Positions 10,801 through 19,394 of a stretch of 64,000 nt of DNA are shown one piece after another. The position numbers and the translations under genes were made by a program. The stretch spans positions 434,001 through 498,000 of the forward strand of contig NZ_RMBX01000003.1 of the NCBI RefSeq assembly GCF_003807585.1, read 5' to 3'. A model generated the notes under the pieces. The model had not been told where the DNA came from. It worked only from the letters and a program-made list of their open reading frames with translations, and searched no databases. Source of the DNA: Chitinophaga barathri. Its GTDB lineage: Bacteria > Bacteroidota > Bacteroidia > Chitinophagales > Chitinophagaceae. Each line of letters begins with the position of its first letter. The stretch's first letter is position 1.

Positions 10801-11947
10801 GGCCGCCGCCGTTTGTACCGATCCATACATTGCCTTTGCTGTCTTCGGCGAAGCAGTTCACATCATTGTAGGGCAGGCTGTTCGGGACGCCGTGTTTGTG
10901 TTCATAGAGGCGGAACTTCATTTTGTTTTCCGCGTAATAACTCACCCCGCGTTTGTAGGTGCCGCACCAGATGATGCCCTGGTCGTCTTTGTACAGCGCG
11001 TAAATGGCATTCTCCGCGATGCTTTTGGTGTCTTCTATCCGGTTCGTGATATAAGTGGTGCTGAAATCTTTTTTATCCACCACGTTCACACCGCCATGAT
11101 CCGTACCGATCCACATGCGGCCGTGCGCGTCCTGTATGATGCTGTTCACGATGTCGTTGTTCAGCGCCATATTCCTTTTCGAAAGGCGGCGTACAGCGCG
11201 GTCCCGCGGGTTGTAATACAATGCGCCGAAATCACTGCCGGGCATATAGATCCACAGTTCCTGCTGCGCATCGATAAAAAGCTGGAGGGAAATGGGCGGT
11301 TTGGGCACGTATCCGAGCAGGGTATCCGTCTGCATAAGACTACGCCCGGTGCCCGCATCCAGGCGTACGAGACCGCCGTCCATGTACAGCAGCATAATGT
11401 GCCGGTTATTTTCTTTTTTGATATCAGCGATCCTTGCGCGGCGCGGGTTGTTCAATGGTATACGGACGCCCTTTTTCCCGCCGGTGATGCGGTACAATCC
11501 TGAATCCGCATACGCGATCCAGCAGGTATCGCCGGATTGCAGCACGCTGTTCACACCGGTTTGCGGCAGGCCCAGGCTTTTGAGCCAGCCGGCGGCGGGC
11601 GTAAATTGTTCCAGCACGGGGTCGTACAGGTTATCGCCATTGCGGGTTTTCACGTACATGCGGTTGCCCGGCGCGGCAAAAATGCCCATGATATAGTCAT
11701 CGCTGAGGGAAAGGGAATCGGCTATGCTGTGGCGGAAGTTGCGGAAGCTGCTGCCGTCATAACGGTTCAGCCCACCCATGGTGCCAAACCAGAGAAACCC
11801 CTTTGCATCTTTGTAAATGCAGTTCACCTGGTTATTGGACAGGCCATGATGGATATTCAGCGTACTAAATTCTTGCGATAGCTGTTGCGCATGACTGCGG
11901 CTCAGCAGCATGCAGGAAAGCAGTAACAGGTAATATTTCTGTAACAT
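7895..11947 (-). CDS. Hybrid two-component system sensor/regulator (HTCS) with AraC output
   Basis: This is a one-protein sensor and transcription factor expected to control the adjacent susC/D operon. From the start used here (1350 aa) the layout is: signal peptide MLQKYYLLLLSCMLLSRSHAQ, periplasmic two-component-regulator propeller repeats (about 45-660, with repeated LWIGT/MWIGTDHGG motifs), a Y_Y_Y domain (about 720-790), one membrane helix (about 800-818), and HisKA with phospho-acceptor His857 (VSHEFRTP). HATPase follows (about 955-1075, DTGIGMP, GSGIGL), then a receiver with Asp1152 (VVSDITMPVMDG) and an AraC-type helix-turn-helix at the C-terminus. A longer open frame reaches 12064. 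I reject that extension because it precedes the signal peptide and would run through the terminator hairpin at 12022-12050. Confidence 0.93.
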   Translation of the reverse strand: MLQKYYLLLLSCMLLSRSHAQQLSQEFSTLNIHHGLSNNQVNCIYKDAKGFLWFGTMGGLNRYDGSSFRNFRHSIADSLSLSDDYIMGIFAAPGNRMYVKTRNGDNLYDPVLEQFTPAAGWLKSLGLPQTGVNSVLQSGDTCWIAYADSGLYRITGGKKGVRIPLNNPRRARIADIKKENNRHIMLLYMDGGLVRLDAGTGRSLMQTDTLLGYVPKPPISLQLFIDAQQELWIYMPGSDFGALYYNPRDRAVRRLSKRNMALNNDIVNSIIQDAHGRMWIGTDHGGVNVVDKKDFSTTYITNRIEDTKSIAENAIYALYKDDQGIIWCGTYKRGVSYYAENKMKFRLYEHKHGVPNSLPYNDVNCFAEDSKGNVWIGTNGGGLIYFDRKTNSFKQYKHDPADDNSISNDVIVSLYTDRYDNLWIGYYFGGMDYYNHHRFSHYRHNPQDPNSLANKTVWKIYRDRRNTFWIGTLGGGLDRFDPGNGIFYHNNAEQSNSVHSNYITAFAETPSGDLWISTAYGIDVLDKSKGIFIHLRHGTHGLSNDNVSSLLCDSRGLMWAGTREGLNLFDPATRTFRTFRAEQGLPDDNIISILEDRQGFIWVSTTRGLSKIAVEQGEGGVRIKCRNYDDDDGLQGKVFNVNASLSLRSGELVFGGADGFNIFKPEEIHQYRTAPSLVFTSLQLFNKPVGVNEKFRNHVVLPAALPETQALRLRYNENDFSIDFASLNFIHSDKNRYTYFLEGFNKEWMVTDGRSRRITYTNINPGEYTLHLKSADEDGQWNSQGISLQIRILPPFWKTPWAYALYILAAIALLYFSRKMVITRAHRRFALQQERKEAQRLHDLDMMKIKLLTNVSHEFRTPVALILSPIEDMIRKSGNPEEKQQFQLIRRNAKRLLNLVNQLMDFRKMEMQELKPVPVKGELMGFLEEVAQSFSDLAERKGVEFSYTANCPQLNVFFDHDKVERILFNLLSNAFKFTPQGGKVSVTAEVTPEPDQAILELKVKDTGIGMPAEQLEKIFERFFQSDQPGQYVNQGSGIGLAITREFVKLHNGTIAVESEADKGTSFTVRLPFTPAGQAEAEVPALPQKQVFLSNGKKKNKKRQTILIVEDNEDFRFYLKDNLREYYDIIEAPDGAAGWQQALAQLPDLVVSDITMPVMDGVELCRKMAGDARTRNIPVILLTAQTAEEEQLKGLETGAADYLIKPFNFEIMLSRVRNLLARQAPVQLVIPQKEPEGANGLSGDEKFMQRALEIVEKHLSDPAFSVEALSRELCMNRVSVYKRIFALTGHPPIEFIRTVRLQKAAMLLTKTEMNITEVAYEVGFNNPKYFARYFKMAYHMLPSAYATAMRK

Positions 11948-12021
11948 GGAACTCGTGGAACTGTGTTTGTAATATAACGATTTAGATCGGATTTTCCCTG
12001 CCTCAGGCTTCCCTGGAAACG

Positions 12022-12050
12022 AAAAGGGCGCCCTGTAAGGACGCCCTTTT
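12022..12050 (-). terminator. Rho-independent terminator of the M1 peptidase gene
   Basis: AAAAGGGCG pairs with CGCCCTTTT, and an additional CCT/AGG pairing lies inside. On the minus strand the hairpin follows the peptidase stop at 12072 and ends in a T run. It sits 75 bp upstream of the regulator start at 11947. Confidence 0.75.
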
Positions 12051-12071
12051 TTATGACAATTCAAATAAATT

Positions 12072-14030
12072 TTATTTGGTCCAGCTGTTGTTCGCGCTGT
12101 TCACGTCAGGCAAACGTTTGTCAGGATCAATGGTCACACTTTCGATCTTGCCGGAAACCGGTTGGCGGAAGCGGAAAGTGGGGCCGCTTTGCCAGATCTC
12201 CACGGGGAACTTCAGTCTTTTTACATTCCCGTCCGCCATTTTAAGATCGACAGTTACCGGCATGGGCGCCTGTTCCAGGCATTCCAGGGTTACGATGGCG
12301 GTGGTATCGTTCTGGTAGGTAACGGGGCCTACAGCCATGTCCACCTTCCAGTTGTTCAGTATCCAGCCGCGCCAGAACCAGTCCAGGCTTTCGCCGCTGC
12401 TGTTTTCGATCGCGCGGAAAAAGTCCCATTGCGTGGGGTGTTTAAACGCCCAGTTGTCTATATAATAACGGAATGCTTTATCAAAACGTTCTTCACCCAG
12501 TACCTCTTCCCTCAGCAGTTCCAATCCCACGGCGGGTTTGTAATAAGCGAGGATGCCAAGGCTGCCCTGGCGCACTACGTCCGCGCGGTGGAGGATGCCG
12601 GCGCTGTCCATGAACATGGCACGGCTGAGATTATGACGGTCGCGGCCTTTGTTGCCGTATTCGCCGTTGTTAAATGCCTTGTCCGCAATACCGTTGATGA
12701 AGGTGTTAAAACCTTCGTCCATCCAGGCAAAACGCCTTTCGTTGCTGCCCACGATCATGGGGAACCAGTTGTGGCCGAACTCGTGGTTCGTAACGCCCCA
12801 GAGGCCCGCGCGCTGAGAGCGGGAAGAGCAGAACACGATGCCGGGGTACTCCATACCGCCTACGATACCGGCTACGTTCACCGCAACGGGATACGTGTAG
12901 GGATACCATTTTTCGGAATAATGTTCGATGCAGCCTTTTACGTATTCGGTGGAGCGGCTCCAGGCGGTATCGCCGGCGCTTTCGTCAGGGTACACGCTCA
13001 TGGCCAGCGCCTTTTTGCCACCGGGCAGGTTCATACGTGCGGCATCCCAGATGAACGCGGGGGAAGAAGCCCAGGCTACGTCCCTTGTATTGTTGCATTT
13101 GAATTTCCAGGTAAGGCGCTGTTTGGCGGGGCGTGAAGCCGGGTCCGTCACTTCGTTCCTTTCGCGCAGCATGACGGTCTTATCACTCTGCTGCGCTTTC
13201 TGGTAACGTTGCAGCTGAACGGGGGTGAGCACTTCAGCCGGGTTCAGCAGCTGGCCCGAGCCCACCACGATGTGGCTGGCCGGTGCATTGATGTTGTATT
13301 CGATGTTGCCGTATTCCAGGTAGAACTCACCCTGGCCAAGGTATGGAAGAGTGTTCCAGCCCAGCACGTTGTCAAACACGCACATACGGGGGTACCATTG
13401 TGCTATTTCGTAGATCTTGCCGTTTTTGGTTTTAAGTATGCCCATACGGTCCGTTCCATATTCCGGGATGGGGAAAGAGAACTGCACTTTTACCTGTACG
13501 GTGCCCCCGTTTGCTTTCAGGGCCTGCGGCAGGTCCACACGCATACGGGTATCGCTGATCTGGGGCGTTACTTTCTGTTCTTTGCCTGCGCTGACGATGG
13601 ATACATTACCGATGGTATTACCGCCGTCGAAATTGCGGTTGCCCCAGCGGCCCGCGCCGCCGGTGGAAATGGAGCCGCGTGACTGCTTGTCGTAAATGTT
13701 CTGATCAAGCTGCAGCCACAAAAAAGGTAAAGATTCCGGGCTGTTGTTTTTGTACGTGATGAGCACGCTGCCGGAGATGGTTTCTTTCTGGTCGTCGAAG
13801 GTCACGTCGATCTTATAATCCGCCGCGTTCTGCCAGTATTTATTGCCGGGGCGGCCGCTGGCGGTGCGTTCTTCGGTTCCGTCGGATAGATAAAAAACCG
13901 GTTTAAAAGCCTCATACTGGCTGAATTTGGATGTGCTCTGTGCGCTTTGTTGGGCGGATACCATGGCGGGAACGCATAACATTCCTAAGAAGGCTGCGAG
14001 CCGGCTGGTCTTTTGCTGAAATGCAGGCAT
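12072..14030 (-). CDS. M1 family zinc metallopeptidase
   Basis: This exported aminopeptidase-like enzyme (652 aa) has a signal peptide ending VSAQ. The gluzincin motif HEFGH is at 416-420, with the third zinc ligand Glu439 in WMDEGFN, the spacing expected for M1. The exopeptidase loop reads GGMEY at 391-395 instead of the common GAMEN, and HEFGHNW replaces HELAHQW. Both fit the M1 branch common in Bacteroidota. An N-terminal beta domain (about 70-310) precedes the catalytic part. No ERAP-like C-terminal extension is present. It appears monocistronic, with its own terminator. Confidence 0.9.
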   Translation of the reverse strand: MPAFQQKTSRLAAFLGMLCVPAMVSAQQSAQSTSKFSQYEAFKPVFYLSDGTEERTASGRPGNKYWQNAADYKIDVTFDDQKETISGSVLITYKNNSPESLPFLWLQLDQNIYDKQSRGSISTGGAGRWGNRNFDGGNTIGNVSIVSAGKEQKVTPQISDTRMRVDLPQALKANGGTVQVKVQFSFPIPEYGTDRMGILKTKNGKIYEIAQWYPRMCVFDNVLGWNTLPYLGQGEFYLEYGNIEYNINAPASHIVVGSGQLLNPAEVLTPVQLQRYQKAQQSDKTVMLRERNEVTDPASRPAKQRLTWKFKCNNTRDVAWASSPAFIWDAARMNLPGGKKALAMSVYPDESAGDTAWSRSTEYVKGCIEHYSEKWYPYTYPVAVNVAGIVGGMEYPGIVFCSSRSQRAGLWGVTNHEFGHNWFPMIVGSNERRFAWMDEGFNTFINGIADKAFNNGEYGNKGRDRHNLSRAMFMDSAGILHRADVVRQGSLGILAYYKPAVGLELLREEVLGEERFDKAFRYYIDNWAFKHPTQWDFFRAIENSSGESLDWFWRGWILNNWKVDMAVGPVTYQNDTTAIVTLECLEQAPMPVTVDLKMADGNVKRLKFPVEIWQSGPTFRFRQPVSGKIESVTIDPDKRLPDVNSANNSWTK

Positions 14031-14112
14031 AATTTTGTTGATAATATTACGGGGGGTAATCTAGGGATAATATTTTGTTAAAAAAAGCAAATGCGGGATG
14101 AGCGGATACACA

Positions 14113-14694
14113 TTACTGCCGCTTCATCGCAGCCAGTACTTCTTCACCCCTGGGACTGAGGCGGTAACCCAGTGTAAGGCTTTCCGTCAGCCCGAGGTTC
14201 TTCAGTTTCCGGACATTGAGCTTTAGCCATTCTTTGTCCATCCGGAGCGGTACCGCCAGGTCACCGGCCTTTTCCGCGGGGTGGCGGTCTATGGCGGTGA
14301 GTACTTTTTTGGTCCAGGGGCCGATAGAACTGTGTTTGTCCAGGGAGCTGAGTTTTTTGAGGATGCCGGCCATTTCTTCCGATGTAATCTCGCTGTTCTC
14401 CCGCAGGGCGATGCGCGGGTCTTCGCCGAGGTAATGGAACCGGATGCGGTAAAGCTGCCCGGGCCGTTTGGCCAGCTCTGCCAGCAGCGCCGCTTTCGTC
14501 GGGTAGCCGGATTCCCTGGCACTGGCTTCCGTGATATCCGATTCGGGTACTTCCGTGACCTCATCTATCATCAGCTGGCCGTAGGCCGTCAGCTGCGTGC
14601 TGCCTGCTTTCAGGCTCACTTTGCGCCAGGTGCGGTAAGCCAGCGTGATCTTTCCTTCCCTGATCGCTTTCAGGTGATTCATTCTGAACAACAT
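14113..14694 (-). CDS. ASCH/PUA-like domain protein with C-terminal winged helix
   Basis: This 193-residue cytoplasmic protein has no signal peptide. Residues 1-85 begin MNHLKAIREGKITLAYRTWRK, resembling the ASCH fold (substrate pocket in the I..GKI...R pattern), which binds RNA or modified nucleotides. The C-terminal 90 residues, with repeated LxKL and LGLTESLTLGYRLSPRGEEVL, look like a winged-helix domain. An in-frame Met5 could be the true start. It lies 23 bp from the next gene upstream (the FtsX permease) and may be co-transcribed with it. The exact function is unknown; the domain assignments are by eye. Confidence 0.6.
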   Translation of the reverse strand: MLFRMNHLKAIREGKITLAYRTWRKVSLKAGSTQLTAYGQLMIDEVTEVPESDITEASARESGYPTKAALLAELAKRPGQLYRIRFHYLGEDPRIALRENSEITSEEMAGILKKLSSLDKHSSIGPWTKKVLTAIDRHPAEKAGDLAVPLRMDKEWLKLNVRKLKNLGLTESLTLGYRLSPRGEEVLAAMKRQ

Positions 14695-14717
14695 TCCCTA
14701 AATATAAGAAAAAGCCC

Positions 14718-17105
14718 TTACTCGGTTTTGAGCGTATCGGCAGGATTCGCCATGGCGGCCCGCACAGCCTGATACCCCACGGTCAGGAAAGCGATCAGTA
14801 AAGCGGAAGCGCCCGCGGCGGCAAACATCCACCAGCTGAGGTTTACCCGGTAAGCAAAATCATTCAGCCAATATTGCATGGCCCACCAGGCCAGCGGGAT
14901 GGCGATCACTACTGAAATGAGCACCAGCCGCAGGAAATCGGTGGTGAGCAAAGCGGTGATATGTGCCACTGAAGCGCCCAATACCTTGCGCACGCCTATT
15001 TCTTTCGTGCGCTGCTCGGCGGTAAAAGCCGCCAGGCCAAACAAACCCATGCAGGCGATAAAGATGGCCAGGCCGGTGAATGCCAGGAATATCCTGCGCT
15101 GGGTATGTTCCATTTTATATTGCTGCGAGAAGTTTTCGTCCAGGAAATGATACTCCAGCGGGTAGTTCTTCTCGAAGGATGCGTATACTTTTTCGATATG
15201 CCGCAGGGCTTCGGGGAGATGTGTTTTGTCCAGGCGCAGGTAGAGATTATCTTCCATAGACGGCACAGGCGCCATCATCATGGCCGCGGGGGCTATTTTG
15301 TGTTGCAGGGAATAGATGTGAAAGTCTTTCACGATACCGATGATGCGTCTTTCGCGGATCGTGTCCACGGCGGTATACTGCAACACCTGGCCCAGGGGGT
15401 CTTCGGGGCCTAATTCTTTCGCCATCGTTTCGTTGATCAGGATGGTGGTGTATCTTTCCCCGGGCCGGTCCTTACTGAAGTTGCGGCCTCTCACCAGGGG
15501 TATGTCCATGGTGGAAAGAAAATGTTCGTCCACCTGGAATTCCTGCGTCATCAGGGATGGCTGCGGCACGCCGTTCTTTACTATTTTAAACCCGTTGGAG
15601 CCGAAGTAATTCGTACCGATCACATTGCTCACCGCTGCTACATCCTGCACCCAGGGGCTTTTTTTCAGTTCTTCCCGGATGGCGGGAATGCGTTCACGCA
15701 GCGCGCGGTCGTGTAGGTGAAAGGTAATTACCTGGTCTTTGGCGAAACCTAGGTTTTTCCCGTTTACAAACTGCATCTGCCGCCAGGTAACGATGGACGC
15801 CGCTATCAGCACTATGGCCACGGCAAACTGAAAAGTCACCAGCCCCTTGCGGAACGCCGCATTGCCAAACCGCAGGTTCAGCCTTCCTTTTAAAGCGGTG
15901 ATCGTATGGAAGCCAGCCATAAACAGCGCGGGATACGCACCGGCCAGCAGCCCCACCAATATGGCAAAAACAAAAAGCGCCAGCAGCGTATAACCTATCC
16001 CGTAATTCCACAGGCCGAGGGACATGCCGGAAACATTGTTGAACACCGGCAGCGCCACGGAAGTGAGGATAGCGGCCAGTATGGCGGCAATCAGGGTGAT
16101 CAGGACAGATTCCGTGAGGAAAAGCCTGGCGATCTGCCCCCGGCCTGAGCCAAGGGATTTGCGCACACCCACTTCCCGTACCCGCACCGAAGCTCGTGCG
16201 GTGGAAATATTCATGTAGTTGATGCAGGCGATGAACAGGATAAGGGCCGCAATGAGGGAAAAAATATACACAGTGCGGGCGTTGCTGTTCGGCCCCATTT
16301 CATAATCCAATTGCGAGTGAAGATGGATATCGTTTAAGGGCTGCAGCTCCAGTGAAAAACTCACGCCTTCGCCCATATGTGTTTTGAGATATTTAGGGTA
16401 AAACGCCGGGAGCTTTGCCTCCAGCTGCTTTACATCCGCGCCGGGGCGGAGTGCCAGGTAGGTATACACGCTGAAGTCCTGCCAGCCGCCGGTGAAGCCG
16501 GCGGGCATGGAGCGCAGGGCTTCAAATTTAAGATGCGACTGCTTCGGAATGTCTTTCAGTACGCCGGTCACCGTTTCGGGATAATCCTTATTCCAGGTCA
16601 GCTGTTTGCCCATAGCACTGAGCGGGTCATTAAAGAACTTGCGGGCAAGGGTTTCGGTGATCACCACGGAGTTCGGCGCTTTGAGCGCGGTAGCCGCGTC
16701 TCCCGCCAGCAGCGGGAAGGAGAACATTTGCAGGAAGGTACTGTCCACATACATCGCCGCACCCACTTCCACCTTCCGGGTGCCGTTGGTCAGCAGGCCG
16801 CCGCCTTCAACGTCTATCCTTGTATACATTTCGATCTCCTGGTTGTCCTGCTGCAAAGCAGGGCCGAACGGCACGGAGGTTTTGGCCATGTTCAGCGTGT
16901 TGCCGGGCCAGCTGGCATGACTGGCTACGCGGTAGATCCTGCCCCCTTTTTCGTGAAACCGCTCATAACTGAGCTCATGCCCTACATACAGGAGTAATAT
17001 CCAGCAGGCGGCCAGGCCGATGGCGAGGCCTGCCAGGTTGATACCCGTATATGTGCGGTATTTCCAGCAATTACGGAGTGCTATTTTGAAGTGGTTGCGG
17101 AACAT
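14718..17105 (-). CDS. FtsX-like ABC transporter permease (MacB_PCD/FtsX duplicated)
   Basis: This inner-membrane protein of 795 aa has an N-terminal transmembrane helix (about 20-42), a MacB-type periplasmic domain, a block of three FtsX helices (about 285-400), a second periplasmic domain, and a C-terminal FtsX block (about 675-790). The motif EIGVRKVLGAS, with the partner REVGVRKSLGSG in the first half, is diagnostic. No ATPase gene is adjacent, which is usual for the stand-alone permeases numerous in Bacteroidota. The role is inferred as mechanotransmission or lipoprotein/peptide export; the substrate is unknown. Upstream lies a repeated palindromic site (17198-17232) and a TAnnTTTG-type promoter. 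Confidence 0.92.
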   Translation of the reverse strand: MFRNHFKIALRNCWKYRTYTGINLAGLAIGLAACWILLLYVGHELSYERFHEKGGRIYRVASHASWPGNTLNMAKTSVPFGPALQQDNQEIEMYTRIDVEGGGLLTNGTRKVEVGAAMYVDSTFLQMFSFPLLAGDAATALKAPNSVVITETLARKFFNDPLSAMGKQLTWNKDYPETVTGVLKDIPKQSHLKFEALRSMPAGFTGGWQDFSVYTYLALRPGADVKQLEAKLPAFYPKYLKTHMGEGVSFSLELQPLNDIHLHSQLDYEMGPNSNARTVYIFSLIAALILFIACINYMNISTARASVRVREVGVRKSLGSGRGQIARLFLTESVLITLIAAILAAILTSVALPVFNNVSGMSLGLWNYGIGYTLLALFVFAILVGLLAGAYPALFMAGFHTITALKGRLNLRFGNAAFRKGLVTFQFAVAIVLIAASIVTWRQMQFVNGKNLGFAKDQVITFHLHDRALRERIPAIREELKKSPWVQDVAAVSNVIGTNYFGSNGFKIVKNGVPQPSLMTQEFQVDEHFLSTMDIPLVRGRNFSKDRPGERYTTILINETMAKELGPEDPLGQVLQYTAVDTIRERRIIGIVKDFHIYSLQHKIAPAAMMMAPVPSMEDNLYLRLDKTHLPEALRHIEKVYASFEKNYPLEYHFLDENFSQQYKMEHTQRRIFLAFTGLAIFIACMGLFGLAAFTAEQRTKEIGVRKVLGASVAHITALLTTDFLRLVLISVVIAIPLAWWAMQYWLNDFAYRVNLSWWMFAAAGASALLIAFLTVGYQAVRAAMANPADTLKTE

Positions 17106-17197
17106 GCGGTATAGATTTTGTGTGACTGTACTGTAGTACTATAAAACCGTACCATCGTTACATACTCTGGGTATCAATGTTTTAGGAAATCAGGATT

Positions 17198-17232
17198 GTC
17201 CGTTTCAGCACAGGGGACGTCCGCTTCCGGAC
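17198..17232. promoter_or_regulatory. Candidate operator: repeated GTCCGYTTC and palindrome
   Basis: GTCCGTTTC (17198-17206) recurs as GTCCGCTTC (17219-17227) exactly 21 bp on. The second copy is part of the perfect inverted repeat GTCCG-CTTC-CGGAC (17219-17232). Two helical turns of spacing suggest a dimeric regulator binding between the divergent FtsX permease and FAD oxidoreductase genes. The regulator is unknown. Confidence 0.35.
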
Positions 17233-17236
17233 AACT

Positions 17237-17244
17237 CAAATGTA
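17237..17244 (-). promoter_or_regulatory. Candidate -7 element TACATTTG for the FtsX permease gene
   Basis: This is a perfect match to the Bacteroidota -7 consensus TAnnTTTG on the minus strand, about 130 bp upstream of the permease start. No clear -33 TTG was found at the usual distance, so the call is tentative. Confidence 0.35.
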
Positions 17245-17277
17245 CCGGTAATTCCGAAGTTTTTAAACAGACTGCTT

Positions 17278-18486
17278 GTGGACCTCAGTTCCGGTTATCC
17301 TTTTTCGTTAGTCAAAAACGGCCTGCCGCATGTGTATCCTAAACTGCAACAGGATATCCGTACGCCGGTGACCGTGATAGGCGCCGGTATTTCCGGTGCG
17401 CTCACCGCGTATGCGCTGGTGAATGCCGGGCTGGAATGTACCGTGGTGGATGCCCGTACGGTAGGCCTGGGCAGCACCTGCGCCAGCACTTCCCTGCTGC
17501 AATACGAGATAGATGTACCATTGACCGAACTGACAGGTAAGATCGGGAAGGCGGGCGCACAGCGTGCTTACGAGCTTTGCGCCGCATCCATCGGTGCATT
17601 GGAAAAGATATGCGACAAACTGGATGATTCGTTGTTCCAGTCCAAAGAAAGCCTGCTGCTCGCTTCTTACAAAAAAGACCAGCCCATGCTGGAAGCTGAA
17701 TTCAAAGCCCGCCGAGCCACAGGGCTGGAGGTGGAATGGTGGGACGCGGCTACGGTGAAAAACAACATGGGTTTTACCAATCCGGCCGCCATCTGGTCCG
17801 CCACCGCCGCGCAGACGGATGCTTACATGCTCTCGCACGCCCTGCATCAGCACAATATCCGCAAAGGCGCGAAGGTTTATGACCGCACGCTCGTGAAAGA
17901 TATCCGGTTTCATAAAAACGGTGCAGAACTGCTTACCGAAGGCGGCCCGGTGATCCGCACCCGGCACATAGTGATCGCCACTGGATATGAAGCGCTCCAA
18001 TACGTGCCCGCGAAAGTGGTAAAACTGCACTCTACTTATGCCGTGGCCGGCGAACATACGGAAAACGACACCGCCTGGTACCGCAACTGCCTTATCTGGG
18101 AAACAAAAGACCCTTACCTGTACATGCGCACCACGCCCGACTGCCGCGTGATCGTAGGCGGGCGGGATGAAGAATACTACAACCCGCAACGGCGGGATAA
18201 ACTCCTCAAACTCAAAACCCGCCAGCTGCAAAAGGACATGCAGGCGCGTTTCCCCGATATGGATTTCCAGCCGGAGTTTGCCTGGACGGGTACGTTTGGT
18301 AGCACGCAGGACGGGCTTCCCTACATCGGGGAATACCGTAAAATGCCGCACACCTTTTTTGCCCTGGGCTTCGGGGGCAACGGCATTACCTTCAGCCAGA
18401 TCGCAGCGGAGATCGTTTGCAGCCTCATACAGGGCAAAAAACACCCGGATGCGGACTTGTTCTCATTCGACAGGTTTAAAGGTTAA
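17278..18486 (+). CDS. FAD-dependent oxidoreductase (DAO family)
   Basis: This 402-residue enzyme has a dinucleotide-binding GAGISG at 35-40 (VTVIGAGISGALTAYAL), an acidic end of strand 2 (VVDA), and a C-terminal GFGGNGITFSQIAAEI typical of D-amino-acid-oxidase-like proteins such as glycine or sarcosine oxidases. The start is a GTG at 17278; no in-frame ATG lies closer. No signal peptide is present, so it is likely cytoplasmic. The amine substrate cannot be predicted. It is transcribed divergently from the FtsX permease and stands alone. Confidence 0.85.
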   Translation: MDLSSGYPFSLVKNGLPHVYPKLQQDIRTPVTVIGAGISGALTAYALVNAGLECTVVDARTVGLGSTCASTSLLQYEIDVPLTELTGKIGKAGAQRAYELCAASIGALEKICDKLDDSLFQSKESLLLASYKKDQPMLEAEFKARRATGLEVEWWDAATVKNNMGFTNPAAIWSATAAQTDAYMLSHALHQHNIRKGAKVYDRTLVKDIRFHKNGAELLTEGGPVIRTRHIVIATGYEALQYVPAKVVKLHSTYAVAGEHTENDTAWYRNCLIWETKDPYLYMRTTPDCRVIVGGRDEEYYNPQRRDKLLKLKTRQLQKDMQARFPDMDFQPEFAWTGTFGSTQDGLPYIGEYRKMPHTFFALGFGGNGITFSQIAAEIVCSLIQGKKHPDADLFSFDRFKG

Positions 18487-18592
18487 AACAGGCCGGTATA
18501 AGGTCTTCTTTTTATGACAAGGCGCTTTCCTTAGGTAACCGCCGCAGCCCCCCACATGACAGGTCCCTGACAACCATGCCCCGGATATTCCG

Positions 18593-18600
18593 TAAATTTG
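18593..18600 (+). promoter_or_regulatory. Promoter -7 element TAAATTTG for the FrnE-type gene
   Basis: This is a perfect TAnnTTTG match placed 19 bp before the start codon at 18620, a distance that gives a short leader. It was read directly; the -33 part is not clear. Confidence 0.5.
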
Positions 18601-18619
18601 TGCCTTAAATTTTGAGCGT

Positions 18620-19312
18620 ATGAAGATCGATATCTGGTCGGATGTGGCCTGCCCGTTTTGTTACATCGGCAAGCGCCACCTGGAGGCAGCACTGGAGCAG
18701 TTCCCCCACAATAAGGACGTACAGGTTACCTGGCACAGTTTTGAGCTGGACCCTTCCGCAAAAACAGACAGCGACGAGGACCATTACCAGTTGCTGGCCA
18801 ATAAATACGGCATGAGCCGCGAACAGGCGGTGGCCAACACCGAACGTGTAGCCGCTTCCGGCAAAGCCGCCGGGCTTGAGTTTGACTTTGACAACGTAAA
18901 ACACACCAATACCTTCAATGCGCACCGGCTCATACAGCTGGCCCACAAAGAAGGCAAACAGGATGAAATGGAAGAACGCCTGTTCAAGGCTTACTTCACC
19001 GAAGGCAAACACATCGGCGACGCGGCTACTTTACAGGCCCTTGCCGCCGAAGCCGGGCTGGACGCCTCTCCCCTGCTGAACAGCAGCGTATTCACAGACG
19101 AAGTGCGTAAAGACGAAGCGGAAGCGCGCAGCCTGAACATCCGTGGCGTTCCGTTTTTTGTATTCGACATGAAATATGCCGTATCCGGCGCACAGCCGGT
19201 GGAGGTATTCACCCAGACGCTGGAAAAGGTATGGGAAGAAAACCACCCGAAAAATATTACCCCGCTGGGCAACGAGGGCGGCGTATGCGAAGATGGTTCC
19301 TGCACCGTTTAA
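18620..19312 (+). CDS. DsbA-family oxidoreductase (FrnE-like)
   Basis: This cytoplasmic thioredoxin-fold protein of 230 aa begins MKIDIWSDVACPFCYIGKRH. The CPFC redox motif lies at about residues 11-14, followed by the YIGKRHLE helix seen in FrnE/2-hydroxychromene-isomerase-like proteins. The helical insertion (about 60-165) and the closing strand with cis-Pro (RGVPFFVFDMKYAVSGAQ) are present. The tail CEDGSCTV adds two further cysteines, a recurring trait of FrnE homologs. It is predicted to carry out thiol-disulfide exchange or act as a polyketide-type isomerase. It is monocistronic, with a strong terminator just downstream. Confidence 0.9.
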   Translation: MKIDIWSDVACPFCYIGKRHLEAALEQFPHNKDVQVTWHSFELDPSAKTDSDEDHYQLLANKYGMSREQAVANTERVAASGKAAGLEFDFDNVKHTNTFNAHRLIQLAHKEGKQDEMEERLFKAYFTEGKHIGDAATLQALAAEAGLDASPLLNSSVFTDEVRKDEAEARSLNIRGVPFFVFDMKYAVSGAQPVEVFTQTLEKVWEENHPKNITPLGNEGGVCEDGSCTV

Positions 19313-19329
19313 GGCATGCCATAAAAGCG

Positions 19330-19376
19330 AAAACCTTCTGTGGCAGACAATGCTGTCCGCCGCAGAAGGTTTTTTT
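19330..19376 (+). terminator. Strong rho-independent terminator
   Basis: AAAACCTTCTG pairs with CAGAAGGTTTT and continues through a T:G wobble and GGC/GCC, followed by seven T. A further GACA/TGTC pair closes the loop. It separates convergent genes and may act on both strands. Confidence 0.85.
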
Positions 19377-19394
19377 ATTGAACCGAAAATACTA

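Noticed and set aside
11948..12064. Longer N-terminus for the hybrid regulator
   Set aside because: It would precede the signal peptide and read through the terminator hairpin of the M1 peptidase gene.
17308..18444. Long minus-strand open frame of 378 codons
   Set aside because: It is antisense to the FAD oxidoreductase with the GxGxxG motif and is a codon-bias shadow.
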